NCBI GenBank assembly: GCA_002429165.1
Contig: DIYV01000172.1
Span: 1-5,955 of the forward strand
Reading direction: 5' to 3'
DNA: 5,955 nucleotides
Source of the DNA: Gallionella sp. UBA6045
Lineage (GTDB): Bacteria; Pseudomonadota; Gammaproteobacteria; Burkholderiales; Gallionellaceae
Numbering within the stretch: the first letter of the stretch is position 1; every line of letters starts with the position of its first letter. The notes under the pieces are model-generated. The model did not search any database and was not told the DNA's origin. It saw nothing but the letters and a program-made list of their open reading frames with translations. Positions 1-5,679 of this stretch are shown piece after piece. Both the position numbers and the translations under genes were made by a program.

Positions 1-104
1 CGCATCAGTTCGCTGCGGTACTGATCGGCGTTGCCATCTTTCAAGCGTTCGCTGTGCTGACCGCGTTGGGCGTCGGGCGATCCGCGCCGTTCGGAGAACA
101 CTAG
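1..104 (+). CDS. C-terminal end of a probable integral membrane protein (partial)
   Basis: The frame beginning at base 3 is open from the window edge to a TAG at 102-104 and encodes 33 residues. About 24 of these are hydrophobic (QFAAVLIGVAIFQAFAVLTA and on), followed by a short polar tail, RSAPFGEH. This looks like the last transmembrane helix and cytoplasmic tail of a multi-pass protein such as a permease or transporter. The other two forward frames are less convincing: one stops early and one has arginine/cysteine-rich translation. The family cannot be named from one helix, and most of the gene lies outside the window. Confidence 0.45.
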   Translation, partial: HQFAAVLIGVAIFQAFAVLTALGVGRSAPFGEH

Positions 105-105
105 G

Positions 106-136
106 GGTCAGAGTGAATTGTTTCAACCCACTGACC
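106..136 (+). terminator. Imperfect hairpin after the upstream gene, possible terminator
   Basis: GGTCAG at 106-111 can pair with CTGACC at 131-136, and the stem can be extended by TG/CA if two bases bulge. It starts two bases after the stop codon at 102-104, where a terminator would be expected. There is no run of T after it, so a classical intrinsic terminator is not shown. It could instead be part of the repeat element that begins about 12 bases later. Confidence 0.25.
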
Positions 137-147
137 TTGGCAGCAAT

Positions 148-204
148 ACATGGGGACGGAGCCTCATTCCTTACGCAAAATCACGGGCTCCGTCCCTGAG
201 GTCT
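148..204 (+). repeat. REP/MITE-like hairpin repeat, copy 1
   Basis: GGGGACGGAGCC (152-163) pairs with GGCTCCGTCCCT (186-197), giving a 12-bp stem with one G-T wobble around a 22-base loop. The left arm and loop, from ACATGGGGACG through TTACGCAAAATCA, recur at 1578-1613 with one mismatch. The right arm and the following AGGTCT recur at 1618-1635. An imperfect palindrome repeated in intergenic DNA is typical of REP or small non-autonomous elements in proteobacteria. No transposase is visible in the window. Confidence 0.7.
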
Positions 205-313
205 ACCGGCTCAACACAAGGGGCAGGGTTCCCCGAATTACCTATTGTCATGACGCTCGCGCCCCATGCTGCGGGCATGAAGATTCAATTTCCAACATCA
301 ATTACAGCCAACA
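205..313. other. Non-coding stretch upstream of the coiled-coil gene
   Basis: Together with the flanking elements, this makes up the roughly 300-base gap between the membrane-protein gene end and the alanine-rich protein gene. An 80-codon frame over 118-360 crosses the hairpin repeat, has no visible ribosome binding site and no recognisable protein character, so it is not called. Only two weak palindromes are visible: GGGG/CCCC (220-223 with 231-234) and CATGC/GCATG (265-269 with 275-279). No RNA gene is recognised. Confidence 0.5.
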
Positions 314-342
314 TTGACATGAGAACGTTCGTTCTGTATCTT
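314..342 (+). promoter_or_regulatory. Sigma70-type promoter with inverted repeat in the spacer
   Basis: A perfect -35 hexamer TTGACA (314-319) is followed, after exactly 17 bases, by TATCTT (337-342), a 4-of-6 match to the -10 consensus. This predicts a start near base 349 and a leader of about 55 bases before the ATG at 405. Inside the spacer is a perfect inverted repeat, AGAACG-TT-CGTTCT (322-335), well placed to be an operator that blocks polymerase. The regulator is unknown. Confidence 0.6.
322..335. promoter_or_regulatory. Perfect 6-2-6 inverted repeat, candidate operator
   Basis: AGAACG (322-327) and CGTTCT (330-335) are exact reverse complements separated by TT. The site lies wholly between the -35 and -10 of the promoter for the alanine-rich protein gene, the usual place for a repressor site. 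The core also reads GAAC-N4-GTTC, which resembles the LexA box of Gram-positive bacteria, but proteobacterial LexA usually recognises CTGT-N8-ACAG, so no regulator is assigned. Confidence 0.4.
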
Positions 343-404
343 TGCCGTGATGTCGTTTGATGTTGTTTGCTGTTCTGATTAATGTATGGATTGAGGAGAT
401 GCAG

Positions 405-1547
405 ATGTCTGATGTAAAGCAGGTTAAATTAACTCCCGATGAGATACGCACCGCCAGAAATGCGGCAGCGGCTGGAAAAACGTTGACCCTGGCCAATAAA
501 TTGATGCTCACAGCGAATCAGGCAGCAGCAGTGGCCGCACAGGTAGTTGCAGCCAAACAGATCATCGCTGCTCAAAAAGAGGATGTTGCAAACAAGGCCA
601 GGGCAGCTTATGAAATGGCTGTCGCAAGCAATGCAGCTGCCGAACAGGAATTGAGCGTGGCAAACGAAGCCGGCGCAAAGGCACGCGCGCAGGCCGAGGC
701 GGACAGGCTCGCCAAGATCATTGCTGCACAGGAAGCGGCGGACGCAAAGAAACTTGCGCTGGAACAAGCAAGGCAGCGTGCGCAGGAAGCGGCCGCAGCC
801 AAACTGGCGCAGGCAATCGCCAAAAAAGAAGCGGCAGAACAAGCGGCTGCCATCAAGAAGGCTGAAGCTGAGGCGAAGAAGCTGGCCGCGCAACAGGCAA
901 CTGCTGCCAGGCAAGCCGAGGCTGAAGCCAAAAAGCAGGCAACCGCAGCGCTGAAGCAGGCTCAGGCAGAGTCGAAGAAGGCCGAGACAGAAGCCAGGGT
1001 GCGCGCCGCGGCAGAAGCCGCCGCATTGAAAAAAGCGGACGCGGAAGCACGCAAACTGGCTGCGCAACAAGCCGCCGCAGAAAAGAAGGCCGAAGCCGAA
1101 GCCATGAAGCAAGCCGCACAAGCCGCGGCGGAGATCAAGAAAGCCGAAGCAGAAACCCGCAAGCTTGCCGCACAGCAAGCCGCGGCCGAGAAGAAGGCCG
1201 AAGCAGAAACCAGAAAACAGGCCGCGCTGGAACAGGCACTGATCAAGAAAGCTGAAGCCGAGGCTAAAAAGATTGCCGCGCAACAAGCCGCTGCGGAAAA
1301 AAAGCTGGCATCAGAGCAGGCCAAAATGGCCGCGCAGGAACTGGCCGCAGCCAGGAAAGTGGAAGTCGAAGCGCGCAAAGCAGCGGCCGCCCAGGCAAGG
1401 CTGATCGCACAGCAAGAGACTGCGGCGCGCAAGGCTGCAGCAGCACAAAAGAAAGCCGAAGCCGCCTCCAGGAAAGCCGCATTGGCCCCACCTGAGCCTG
1501 TCTGGCCTTTCCCGGTAGAAGAGATCAAGGAAGACAGCGTAATTTAA
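405..1547 (+). CDS. Alanine-rich long-helix (TolA-like composition) repeat protein of unknown function
   Basis: This 380-residue protein is made almost entirely of Ala, Lys, Glu, Gln and Arg, with no signal peptide, membrane segment or enzymatic motif. Residues 1-150 form an irregular Ala-rich helix. Residues 151-334 are ten 18-residue repeats (consensus KKAEAEARKLAAQQAAAE) with one 4-residue insertion at 187-190. Residues 335-360 are a degenerate continuation. The last 20 residues break the helix with a Pro/aromatic tail (PPEPVWPFP) and an acidic end. The start at ATG 405 is chosen because GAGGAG at 393-398 sits six bases upstream; ATG 399 and ATG 357 are in frame but overlap or lack a binding site. 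The composition resembles the TolA domain II helix and Ala/Lys-rich coiled coils, but TolA's N-terminal anchor and C-terminal domain are absent. A structural rod, a spacer or a nucleic-acid-binding helix are all possible. The function is not known to me. Confidence 0.85.
   Translation: MSDVKQVKLTPDEIRTARNAAAAGKTLTLANKLMLTANQAAAVAAQVVAAKQIIAAQKEDVANKARAAYEMAVASNAAAEQELSVANEAGAKARAQAEADRLAKIIAAQEAADAKKLALEQARQRAQEAAAAKLAQAIAKKEAAEQAAAIKKAEAEAKKLAAQQATAARQAEAEAKKQATAALKQAQAESKKAETEARVRAAAEAAALKKADAEARKLAAQQAAAEKKAEAEAMKQAAQAAAEIKKAEAETRKLAAQQAAAEKKAEAETRKQAALEQALIKKAEAEAKKIAAQQAAAEKKLASEQAKMAAQELAAARKVEVEARKAAAAQARLIAQQETAARKAAAAQKKAEAASRKAALAPPEPVWPFPVEEIKEDSVI
855..1406 (+). repeat. In-frame tandem array of ten 54-base (18-codon) units
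   Basis: The coding repeat runs from residue 151 to 334 of the alanine-rich protein. Units start at residues 151, 169, 191, 209, 227, 245, 263, 281, 299 and 317, and almost every one opens with KKAEAE or a close variant. Between residues 209 and 298 two subtypes alternate: one ending QQAAAE, the other ending in a different, often Ile-terminated, sequence. This suggests growth by duplication of a 36-residue pair. The units have diverged at the DNA level, so the array is not a recent perfect satellite. Confidence 0.75.
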
Positions 1548-1577
1548 CCGGATGAATCGAAGGGCCACCCCGGAGCA

Positions 1578-1636
1578 ACATGGGGACGAAGCCTCATTCC
1601 TTACGCAAAATCAATCTGGCTCCGTCCCCAAGGTCT
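1578..1636 (+). repeat. REP/MITE-like hairpin repeat, copy 2
   Basis: GGGGACGAAGCC (1582-1593) pairs with GGCTCCGTCCCC (1618-1629) with one A-C mismatch, around a 24-base loop. It matches copy 1 (148-204) in arm, loop and downstream AGGTCT, differing by one base in the left arm and a 2-base indel before the right arm. It lies in the gap between the alanine-rich protein gene and the hydrolase gene (stop at 1653). It might fold in the transcripts of both converging genes, but it lacks a T run. Confidence 0.7.
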
Positions 1637-1641
1637 TACAT

Positions 1642-1661
1642 GCCGGCAATTTCTAGCCGGC
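1642..1661. terminator. Small GC hairpin at the end of the hydrolase gene
   Basis: GCCGGC at 1642-1647 pairs with GCCGGC at 1656-1661 around an 8-base loop that contains the TAG stop (1655-1653, minus strand). With the repeat copy 2 hairpin immediately beyond, this could help end transcription of the minus-strand gene. No T run follows, so the role is uncertain. Confidence 0.2.
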
Positions 1662-2301
1662 GTATCCAATCGACTGCAGTTCCTTGTAAATCTTTTCAGC
1701 CAGGCGTGCATGTCCTTCGGCGTTGGGATGCAGGGCATCGCCCTTTAGTTTCGGATCGGAAAGAACGTCGGCAATCGCGTCCTCGATCAGCGGGACATGC
1801 TGCGCTTCGGCGACCTTGCGGTAGAAATCAGGCGCGGACAGATTTTGAAAAACGGCGCGCATCGGGCTCGGGTTTGGTGTTGCCAGCAGTACCGACTTCG
1901 CCCCGTGTGCCTTGATCAGGGTGAGTATCCGTTCCAGATTGATGATGGTTTGTTGTTCGGGTATGTGACGCAGCATGTCGTTGCCGCCCAGTGTCACCAG
2001 CACCAGTACCGGGTTGTGTTGTTCCAGCAGGTTCGGCAGCCGCTGCAAAGCTTGTTCGCTCGTGTCGCCATTTACGCCGCCATTGACCACCACCCACCCG
2101 GTTTTGCGCGCCAGCAGGTCAGGCCATGCTTCTTCACGCGTCACGCCGTCACCTTGGGTCAGGCTGTCGCCCAGCGCCAGCACCCCGGCTTCCGGCGGGC
2201 AGTGCCTGTTCTTTGGTTTTGGCGGAACATGCGGCGATCAGGACAATTGCGGCAACCAGCAAAACAAACTGCCGCAGGGAGCAATTTCGGGGGATGGTCA
2301 T
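1653..2301 (-). pseudogene. GDSL/SGNH-family lipoprotein hydrolase (TesA/arylesterase-like), apparently frameshifted
   Basis: The catalytic part is the 176-residue frame 1653-2183, counted from a GTG at 2183. It has all SGNH blocks: GDSL serine (Ser7), block II glycine (GDTS, Gly39), GGND asparagine (Asn68) and the DALH pair (Asp149, His152). Relatives include TesA thioesterase/lysophospholipase and arylesterases, which hydrolyse esters or thioesters in the periplasm. That frame starts abruptly at the first beta strand. Immediately upstream, in the next frame, ATG 2301 encodes a lipoprotein signal: basic start, hydrophobic core FVLLVAAIVLIAAC and a lipobox cysteine at residue 25. The two parts are joined if one G is removed from the run of four at 2186-2183, giving a normal 215-residue protein. 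The gene is therefore either inactivated, mis-sequenced or dependent on frameshifting. It lies 62 bases downstream of senC/selD on the same strand. No strong ribosome binding site precedes ATG 2301. Confidence 0.75.
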
Positions 2302-2363
2302 CGAAGGATGATCGAAAAACAATGGAGGCGCGGCAGATCGAATGCTGCGATGCAGATGGTCGA

Positions 2364-3422
2364 TCAGGGCAGCACTTCAACCCGGGCAGCACCTGCTGAC
2401 ATTTCGCCGATCACGGCTGCATGGGCAAAACCCTCCTGCGCGAAGATCGCCAACACTTGTTCTACCGCCGCGGGTGAACATGACACCAGCAGGCCGCCGG
2501 ATGTCTGCGGATCGGTCAGCAACGCTTTTTGCACCGGGGTAATCGTTGCAGCAAGGTTTACGTCATGACCATAGCCCGCCCAGTTGCGCTCGGAAGCACC
2601 CGTCACAAAACCGCTTTCCGCAAGTTGATGCACATTTCGCAACATCGGAATTTGCGCCATATTGATGCGGGCCTTCAGTTTGCTGCCGCGCGCCACTTCC
2701 AGCAAATGGCCGAGCAGGCCAAAGCCTGTCACGTCGGTGATCGCATGAACGCTCGGAAGGTTGGACAAGGCTATGCCGGGTCTGTTGAGCTGGGTGGTGG
2801 TCGCCAGCATCGCGGCATATCCCTCGGCATCAAGCTGGCCTTTCTTCAATGCGGCCGACAAAATGCCCACGCCGAGCGGTTTGCCGAGGATCAGCTTGTC
2901 TCCGGCCTGCGCGTCAGAATTACGCTTGACCTTGGAAGGGTGAACCAGTCCCATCACCACCAGGCCGTAAATTGGCTCCACTGAATCGATCGAGTGCCCA
3001 CCCGCAATGGGAATGCCGGCATCGGTGCAGACAGTCTCACCGCCCTTGATGATTTTTCCGATGATGTCGATGGACAGTTGCTTGATCGGCATCGCAACCA
3101 ATGCCAGTGCCATGATCGGGGTGCCGCCCATGGCATAGACATCCGAAATCGCATTGGTTGCGGCGATACGTCCGAAATCAAATGGATCGTCAACGATAGG
3201 CATAAAGAAATCCGTCGTGGCGATCAGTGCCTGCTCATCGTTGAGCTTGTATACAGCGGCATCATCGGCGGTCTCGATGCCGACCAGCAATTGTTCGGGG
3301 ATCGGAAATCCGCTCGAGGATTTCAGGATCTCGGTCAATAAGCCGGGAGAAATTTTGCAGCCGCAGCCTCCGCCATGAGAAAAGGAAGTCAGCTTGATGT
3401 TGTCGGTGTGCAAAGTATCCAT
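2364..3422 (-). CDS. selD: Selenophosphate synthetase (SelD/SenC)
   Basis: This 352-residue protein converts selenide and ATP to selenophosphate, AMP and phosphate. It aligns along its length with E. coli SelD (347 residues). Visible motifs are the N-terminal active-site loop HGGGCGCKISP, with Cys20 and Lys23 corresponding to E. coli Cys17 and Lys20; DDAAVY (53-58); TTDFFMPIVDDPFDFG (69-84); AGGHSID (140-146); TDVTGFGLLGHL (229-240); and DPQTSGG (304-310). The catalytic residue is coded as ordinary cysteine (TGC), not selenocysteine. The start at 3422 is chosen over longer frames because AGAGG lies five bases upstream and the N-terminus then matches the family. It follows the glycosyltransferase gene by 8 bases, and its ribosome binding site overlaps that gene's stop, indicating an operon. 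In this setting it fits SenC, the selenoneine-cluster SelD homologue. The same enzyme could also serve selenocysteine or selenouridine synthesis, which the window cannot decide. Confidence 0.95.
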   Translation of the reverse strand: MDTLHTDNIKLTSFSHGGGCGCKISPGLLTEILKSSSGFPIPEQLLVGIETADDAAVYKLNDEQALIATTDFFMPIVDDPFDFGRIAATNAISDVYAMGGTPIMALALVAMPIKQLSIDIIGKIIKGGETVCTDAGIPIAGGHSIDSVEPIYGLVVMGLVHPSKVKRNSDAQAGDKLILGKPLGVGILSAALKKGQLDAEGYAAMLATTTQLNRPGIALSNLPSVHAITDVTGFGLLGHLLEVARGSKLKARINMAQIPMLRNVHQLAESGFVTGASERNWAGYGHDVNLAATITPVQKALLTDPQTSGGLLVSCSPAAVEQVLAIFAQEGFAHAAVIGEMSAGAARVEVLP

Positions 3423-3427
3423 GTGTG

Positions 3428-3432
3428 CCTCT
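3428..3432 (-). promoter_or_regulatory. Ribosome binding site of selD/senC overlapping the senB stop
   Basis: On the minus strand the sequence reads TAGAGG, so the senB TAG stop (3433-3431) shares bases with the AGAGG motif (3432-3428), five bases before the selD/senC ATG at 3422. Ribosomes ending senB would be positioned to start the next gene, so translational coupling is likely. Confidence 0.6.
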
Positions 3433-4402
3433 ATATTTGAGTGAAACAACTTTCCAGCAATTTCAATAAAGATGCGCGTTCGCGTTCCGGTGCAAAAAGC
3501 GGGGCACGGTCGGCGCATTGCGCCTGCAGTCGGCCGTAGAATTTCGGGTCGCCGGCAGCACGTTCAATCAGCTGCGCCAATTTTAAACTATCGCCGGGCG
3601 GAAAGTAGCCCGCATATTTTTCGCCCAGCATGCCGCGATTACCCGGAATGTCGCTGGCCAGCACCGGCACGCCGCTGGTGACGGCTTCTATGATCACGTT
3701 GGCGCCGCCTTCCATCCGGGAAGTGATGGCCATCAGGTGGCTGCGCTTCAGGCGTTGGCGCGTCGCGGCATGGGATAAATTGCCCAGCCATTGGTATTGC
3801 GGGTAGTGCTGTCGGGTCATTTCAGCCAGCCTGCCCAGGGCCGGGTCTAGCGCACTGCCGATATGAATCAGGCGGATCTTTCCCGCCGGCAGAAATTCAG
3901 CCGCGTGCATGAAAGTGGCGGGGTCTTTCTCGTTGCGCATGTGGCCTATCATCGTCACGTCAAAATATCGCGACGGAGTTGCGGGATGCTTGTTAATCGC
4001 CTTGAGCGACGGTGCGGATTGAAAGACGACCCGGGTCTTGCTGCGCGATACCTGATCGAGCATCTCCAAACCCGCGGGTTGCAACACCACCAGATGCGTG
4101 GCCAATTGCAACGAACGCTGCGCATCCGCATCGGCGAGTATGTCCCGGTACAGATCCGTGCCGGTGAGCACGACGATCAGCGGCCGCGCAGGAAAGGCCG
4201 CGGAAAACGCGGCAATGGATGGCGCCGAGCGGCGGGCATGCAGTGCTATCATCGCATCACAAGGATGCCCGTCCCATTGCACCGCGATCGATACCCGGTA
4301 ATCCTTGTGCAGGAAGCGCGACCAGCGCCGGGCGGTTTGCCAATTGCCATTGTTGGCATTGGCCAGTGCGGGGCTGATAATAACGATATGCGGTTTACCC
4401 AT
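3431..4402 (-). CDS. senB: GT4-like glycosyltransferase, probable selenosugar synthase SenB
   Basis: This 323-residue GT-B-fold glycosyltransferase opens with a Rossmann strand and a loop (HIVIISPALANANNGNW) typical of the family. It has LTGTDLY at 80-86 and a C-terminal donor-site motif starting at Glu231 (EGGANVIIE, the E-x7-E of GT4 enzymes), followed by SGVPVLASDIPGNRGML. There is no signal peptide or membrane segment, so it is cytosolic. Ordinary GT4 enzymes build lipopolysaccharide or glycolipids. This one sits directly before a selenophosphate synthetase and opposite an EgtB-like enzyme. That arrangement is characteristic of SenB, which is reported to use UDP-glucose or UDP-GlcNAc with selenophosphate to form a selenium-carbon bond in a selenosugar. 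ATG 4402 is the natural start by N-terminal fit, though no clear ribosome binding site precedes it. The specific function is inferred from context and the general family match. Confidence 0.85.
   Translation of the reverse strand: MGKPHIVIISPALANANNGNWQTARRWSRFLHKDYRVSIAVQWDGHPCDAMIALHARRSAPSIAAFSAAFPARPLIVVLTGTDLYRDILADADAQRSLQLATHLVVLQPAGLEMLDQVSRSKTRVVFQSAPSLKAINKHPATPSRYFDVTMIGHMRNEKDPATFMHAAEFLPAGKIRLIHIGSALDPALGRLAEMTRQHYPQYQWLGNLSHAATRQRLKRSHLMAITSRMEGGANVIIEAVTSGVPVLASDIPGNRGMLGEKYAGYFPPGDSLKLAQLIERAAGDPKFYGRLQAQCADRAPLFAPERERASLLKLLESCFTQI
4353..4381 (+). promoter_or_regulatory. Candidate senA promoter inside the 5' end of senB
   Basis: TTGGCA (4353-4358) and GATAAT (4376-4381) each match 5 of 6 consensus bases and are 17 bases apart. 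The predicted transcription start is at about 4388, which coincides with an in-frame ATG for senA. The site lies within codons 8-17 of the divergent senB gene. It is recognised by consensus only. Confidence 0.45.
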
Positions 4403-4408
4403 ATAACA

Positions 4409-5647
4409 ATGCCAAAGCTTGCCTCATTTCGAAACGCCTCACCCGCCCAACTGGCCGCGGATCTGCGTGATGCGCGTAATTATACGCTGGCACTGTTTGA
4501 GCGCTTTCAGACAGCCGGACTGGATAATCCGGCTCGGCTGCCTTATCTCGCCATCGTCAATCCGCCCCTGTGGGAACTGGGTCATACCGCCTGGTTCGCC
4601 GAATGGTTCGTGCTGCGCGAGGCCGCCACGAGCCATCCCGCATCGGCGCAACACCCCTGTTTACTGGATGCTGGCGACCGCTGGTTCGACTCGAACAGCG
4701 TCGCCCACGCCACCCGCTGGACACTGGACCTGCCTGATACCGCTGCGATAAAAAGTTATGCAGATAACGTCCTGCAGCGCATTCTGGAAAAACTGGCCCA
4801 TACCCCGGATGACGCGACCGCGCTGTATCCGTTTCGTCTGGTGTTGGCGCATGAGGATATGCACGGCGAGGCCTTTGCCTACACCCTGCAAACACTGGGA
4901 TTGACTGCGCCGCCGATTCTGGCGGGAACATCTTTGCCAAAGACGCGGGAATCATCAACCCCACCGCGCGAATTGCACTTCGGGGACGCAACATTCCAGT
5001 TGGGGAGCTCCCCCGCCGGGGAATTTGTCTTTGACAATGAGAAGTGGGCGCATCCCGTCCGCCTGCCTGCATTCAGCATCCGCTCAACGCTGGTATCGAA
5101 CCGGGAGTACCGGCAATTCATCCTGGAAGGCGGCTATGACAAGCTTCAATTCTGGAGCGCGGCCGGGCAGGCATGGCTGGCCAACACGAAACGATACGCC
5201 CCGCGTTACTGGCAGCGTGACGGCAAGTTGTGCGAGCGCTACGGAATGACGGTTGCGCTGCCGGATAATGAGCCGGTGCGCCATGTGAGTTTGCACGAGG
5301 CACAGGCGTATTGCCGCTGGGCCGGTCGCCGCCTGCCGGGCGAAGCAGAGTGGGAGCTTGCGGCTTTGTCGGGGCGGGCGGCCTTGCCGGGTCAGTCGGC
5401 CTTATCCGAACAGCCCGATTTCCGCTGGGGCGATCTGTGGGAGTGGACCAGTTCACCGTTCGATCCCTACCCCGGGTTCACGGCGGACAGGTATCTGGAA
5501 TATTCGGCGCCGTGGTTCGGCACACACCAGGTGCTGCGCGGCGCGTCATTCGTCACCCGTCCGCGGATGCGCTCGGCGCGCTACCGCAATTTTTTCATGC
5601 CTGAGCGGGATGACATCTTTGCCGGGTTCAGAACCTGCGCCCTCTAG
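4409..5647 (+). CDS. senA: EgtB-like iron enzyme, probable selenoneine synthase SenA
   Basis: This 412-residue protein has the EgtB layout: an N-terminal DinB-like four-helix domain (about 1-165) and a C-terminal formylglycine-generating-enzyme/C-type-lectin-like domain (about 195-410). The likely three iron-binding histidines are His59 (ELGHTAWF) and His148 and His152 (HEDMHGE). C-terminal family marks include VSLHEAQAYCRWAGRRLPGE (293-312), WEWTSSPF (344-351), LRGASF (376-381) and RYRNFF (391-396). EgtB enzymes use O2 to join a thiol to the imidazole of hercynine; SenA uses a selenosugar instead, giving selenoneine after C-Se cleavage. The SenA call rests on its place next to senB, senC and egtD; by sequence alone it is an EgtB-family protein. 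No partner for ergothioneine synthesis such as EgtC or EgtE is visible. The start is uncertain: ATG 4409 (no Shine-Dalgarno) or ATG 4388, seven codons longer and overlapping senB by 15 bases. The genes senA and senB are divergent with almost no gap. Confidence 0.85.
   Translation: MPKLASFRNASPAQLAADLRDARNYTLALFERFQTAGLDNPARLPYLAIVNPPLWELGHTAWFAEWFVLREAATSHPASAQHPCLLDAGDRWFDSNSVAHATRWTLDLPDTAAIKSYADNVLQRILEKLAHTPDDATALYPFRLVLAHEDMHGEAFAYTLQTLGLTAPPILAGTSLPKTRESSTPPRELHFGDATFQLGSSPAGEFVFDNEKWAHPVRLPAFSIRSTLVSNREYRQFILEGGYDKLQFWSAAGQAWLANTKRYAPRYWQRDGKLCERYGMTVALPDNEPVRHVSLHEAQAYCRWAGRRLPGEAEWELAALSGRAALPGQSALSEQPDFRWGDLWEWTSSPFDPYPGFTADRYLEYSAPWFGTHQVLRGASFVTRPRMRSARYRNFFMPERDDIFAGFRTCAL
4479..4484 (-). 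promoter_or_regulatory. Possible -10 box for senB-selD operon inside senA
   Basis: The minus strand reads TATAAT at 4484-4479, a perfect -10 hexamer about 77 bases before the senB ATG. It sits in a short palindrome (GCGTA-ATTA-TACGC, 4474-4487). No good -35 is visible at 16-18 bases further upstream, so an activator would be needed, or the match is by chance. It falls within the early senA coding region. Confidence 0.25.
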
Positions 5648-5658
5648 TTCATGCGTCA

Positions 5659-5678
5659 CAGGGGTAAGTTGCCCCCTG
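5659..5678. terminator. Hairpin between convergent senA and egtD
   Basis: CAGGGG (5659-5664) pairs perfectly with CCCCTG (5673-5678) around an 8-base loop, in the 32-base gap between the senA stop (5645-5647) and the egtD stop (5682-5680). The site suits a two-way terminator for convergent genes. Neither side has a T run, so the evidence is placement and pairing only. Confidence 0.35.
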
Positions 5679-5679
5679 A

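Noticed and set aside
322..335. LexA/SOS box because of GAAC-N4-GTTC
   Set aside because: That form is typical of Gram-positive LexA, while the window looks betaproteobacterial; the palindrome is kept as an operator of unknown regulator.
357..404. Start of the alanine-rich protein at ATG 357, giving a short hydrophobic N-terminus
   Set aside because: The hydrophobic stretch is only about 9 residues, too short for a signal or anchor, and the GAGGAG motif clearly serves ATG 405.
429..1286. A 285-codon open frame on the minus strand, and several shorter ones (such as 608-931 and 962-1528), opposite the alanine-rich gene
   Set aside because: They are mirror products of the GC-rich repeated codons; the translations are Leu/Cys/Gly/Phe or Ala/Ser/Cys repeats with no family resemblance and no ribosome binding sites.
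855..1406. CRISPR array or DNA satellite
   Set aside because: The 54-base periodicity is fully in frame, units differ at many bases, and there are no spacers; it is a protein repeat.
1797..2399. Plus-strand 200-codon frame over the hydrolase gene, plus similar shadow frames at 1975-2568 and 2529-2984
   Set aside because: They lie opposite genes with clear motifs and show no recognisable protein features of their own.
3354..3365. Selenocysteine codon in SelD
   Set aside because: Both cysteines of the GCGC loop are TGC; no in-frame TGA is present.
3863..4387. Long in-frame extension upstream of SenA
   Set aside because: It runs antisense through senB, and its translation lacks EgtB-family character until about 4409. 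The domain starts naturally there, so it is just an open shadow frame.
4409..5647. Plain ergothioneine EgtB, or OvoA
   Set aside because: OvoA is normally much larger, with a fused methyltransferase domain. EgtB cannot be excluded by motif alone, but the adjoining senB-like and selD genes favour SenA.
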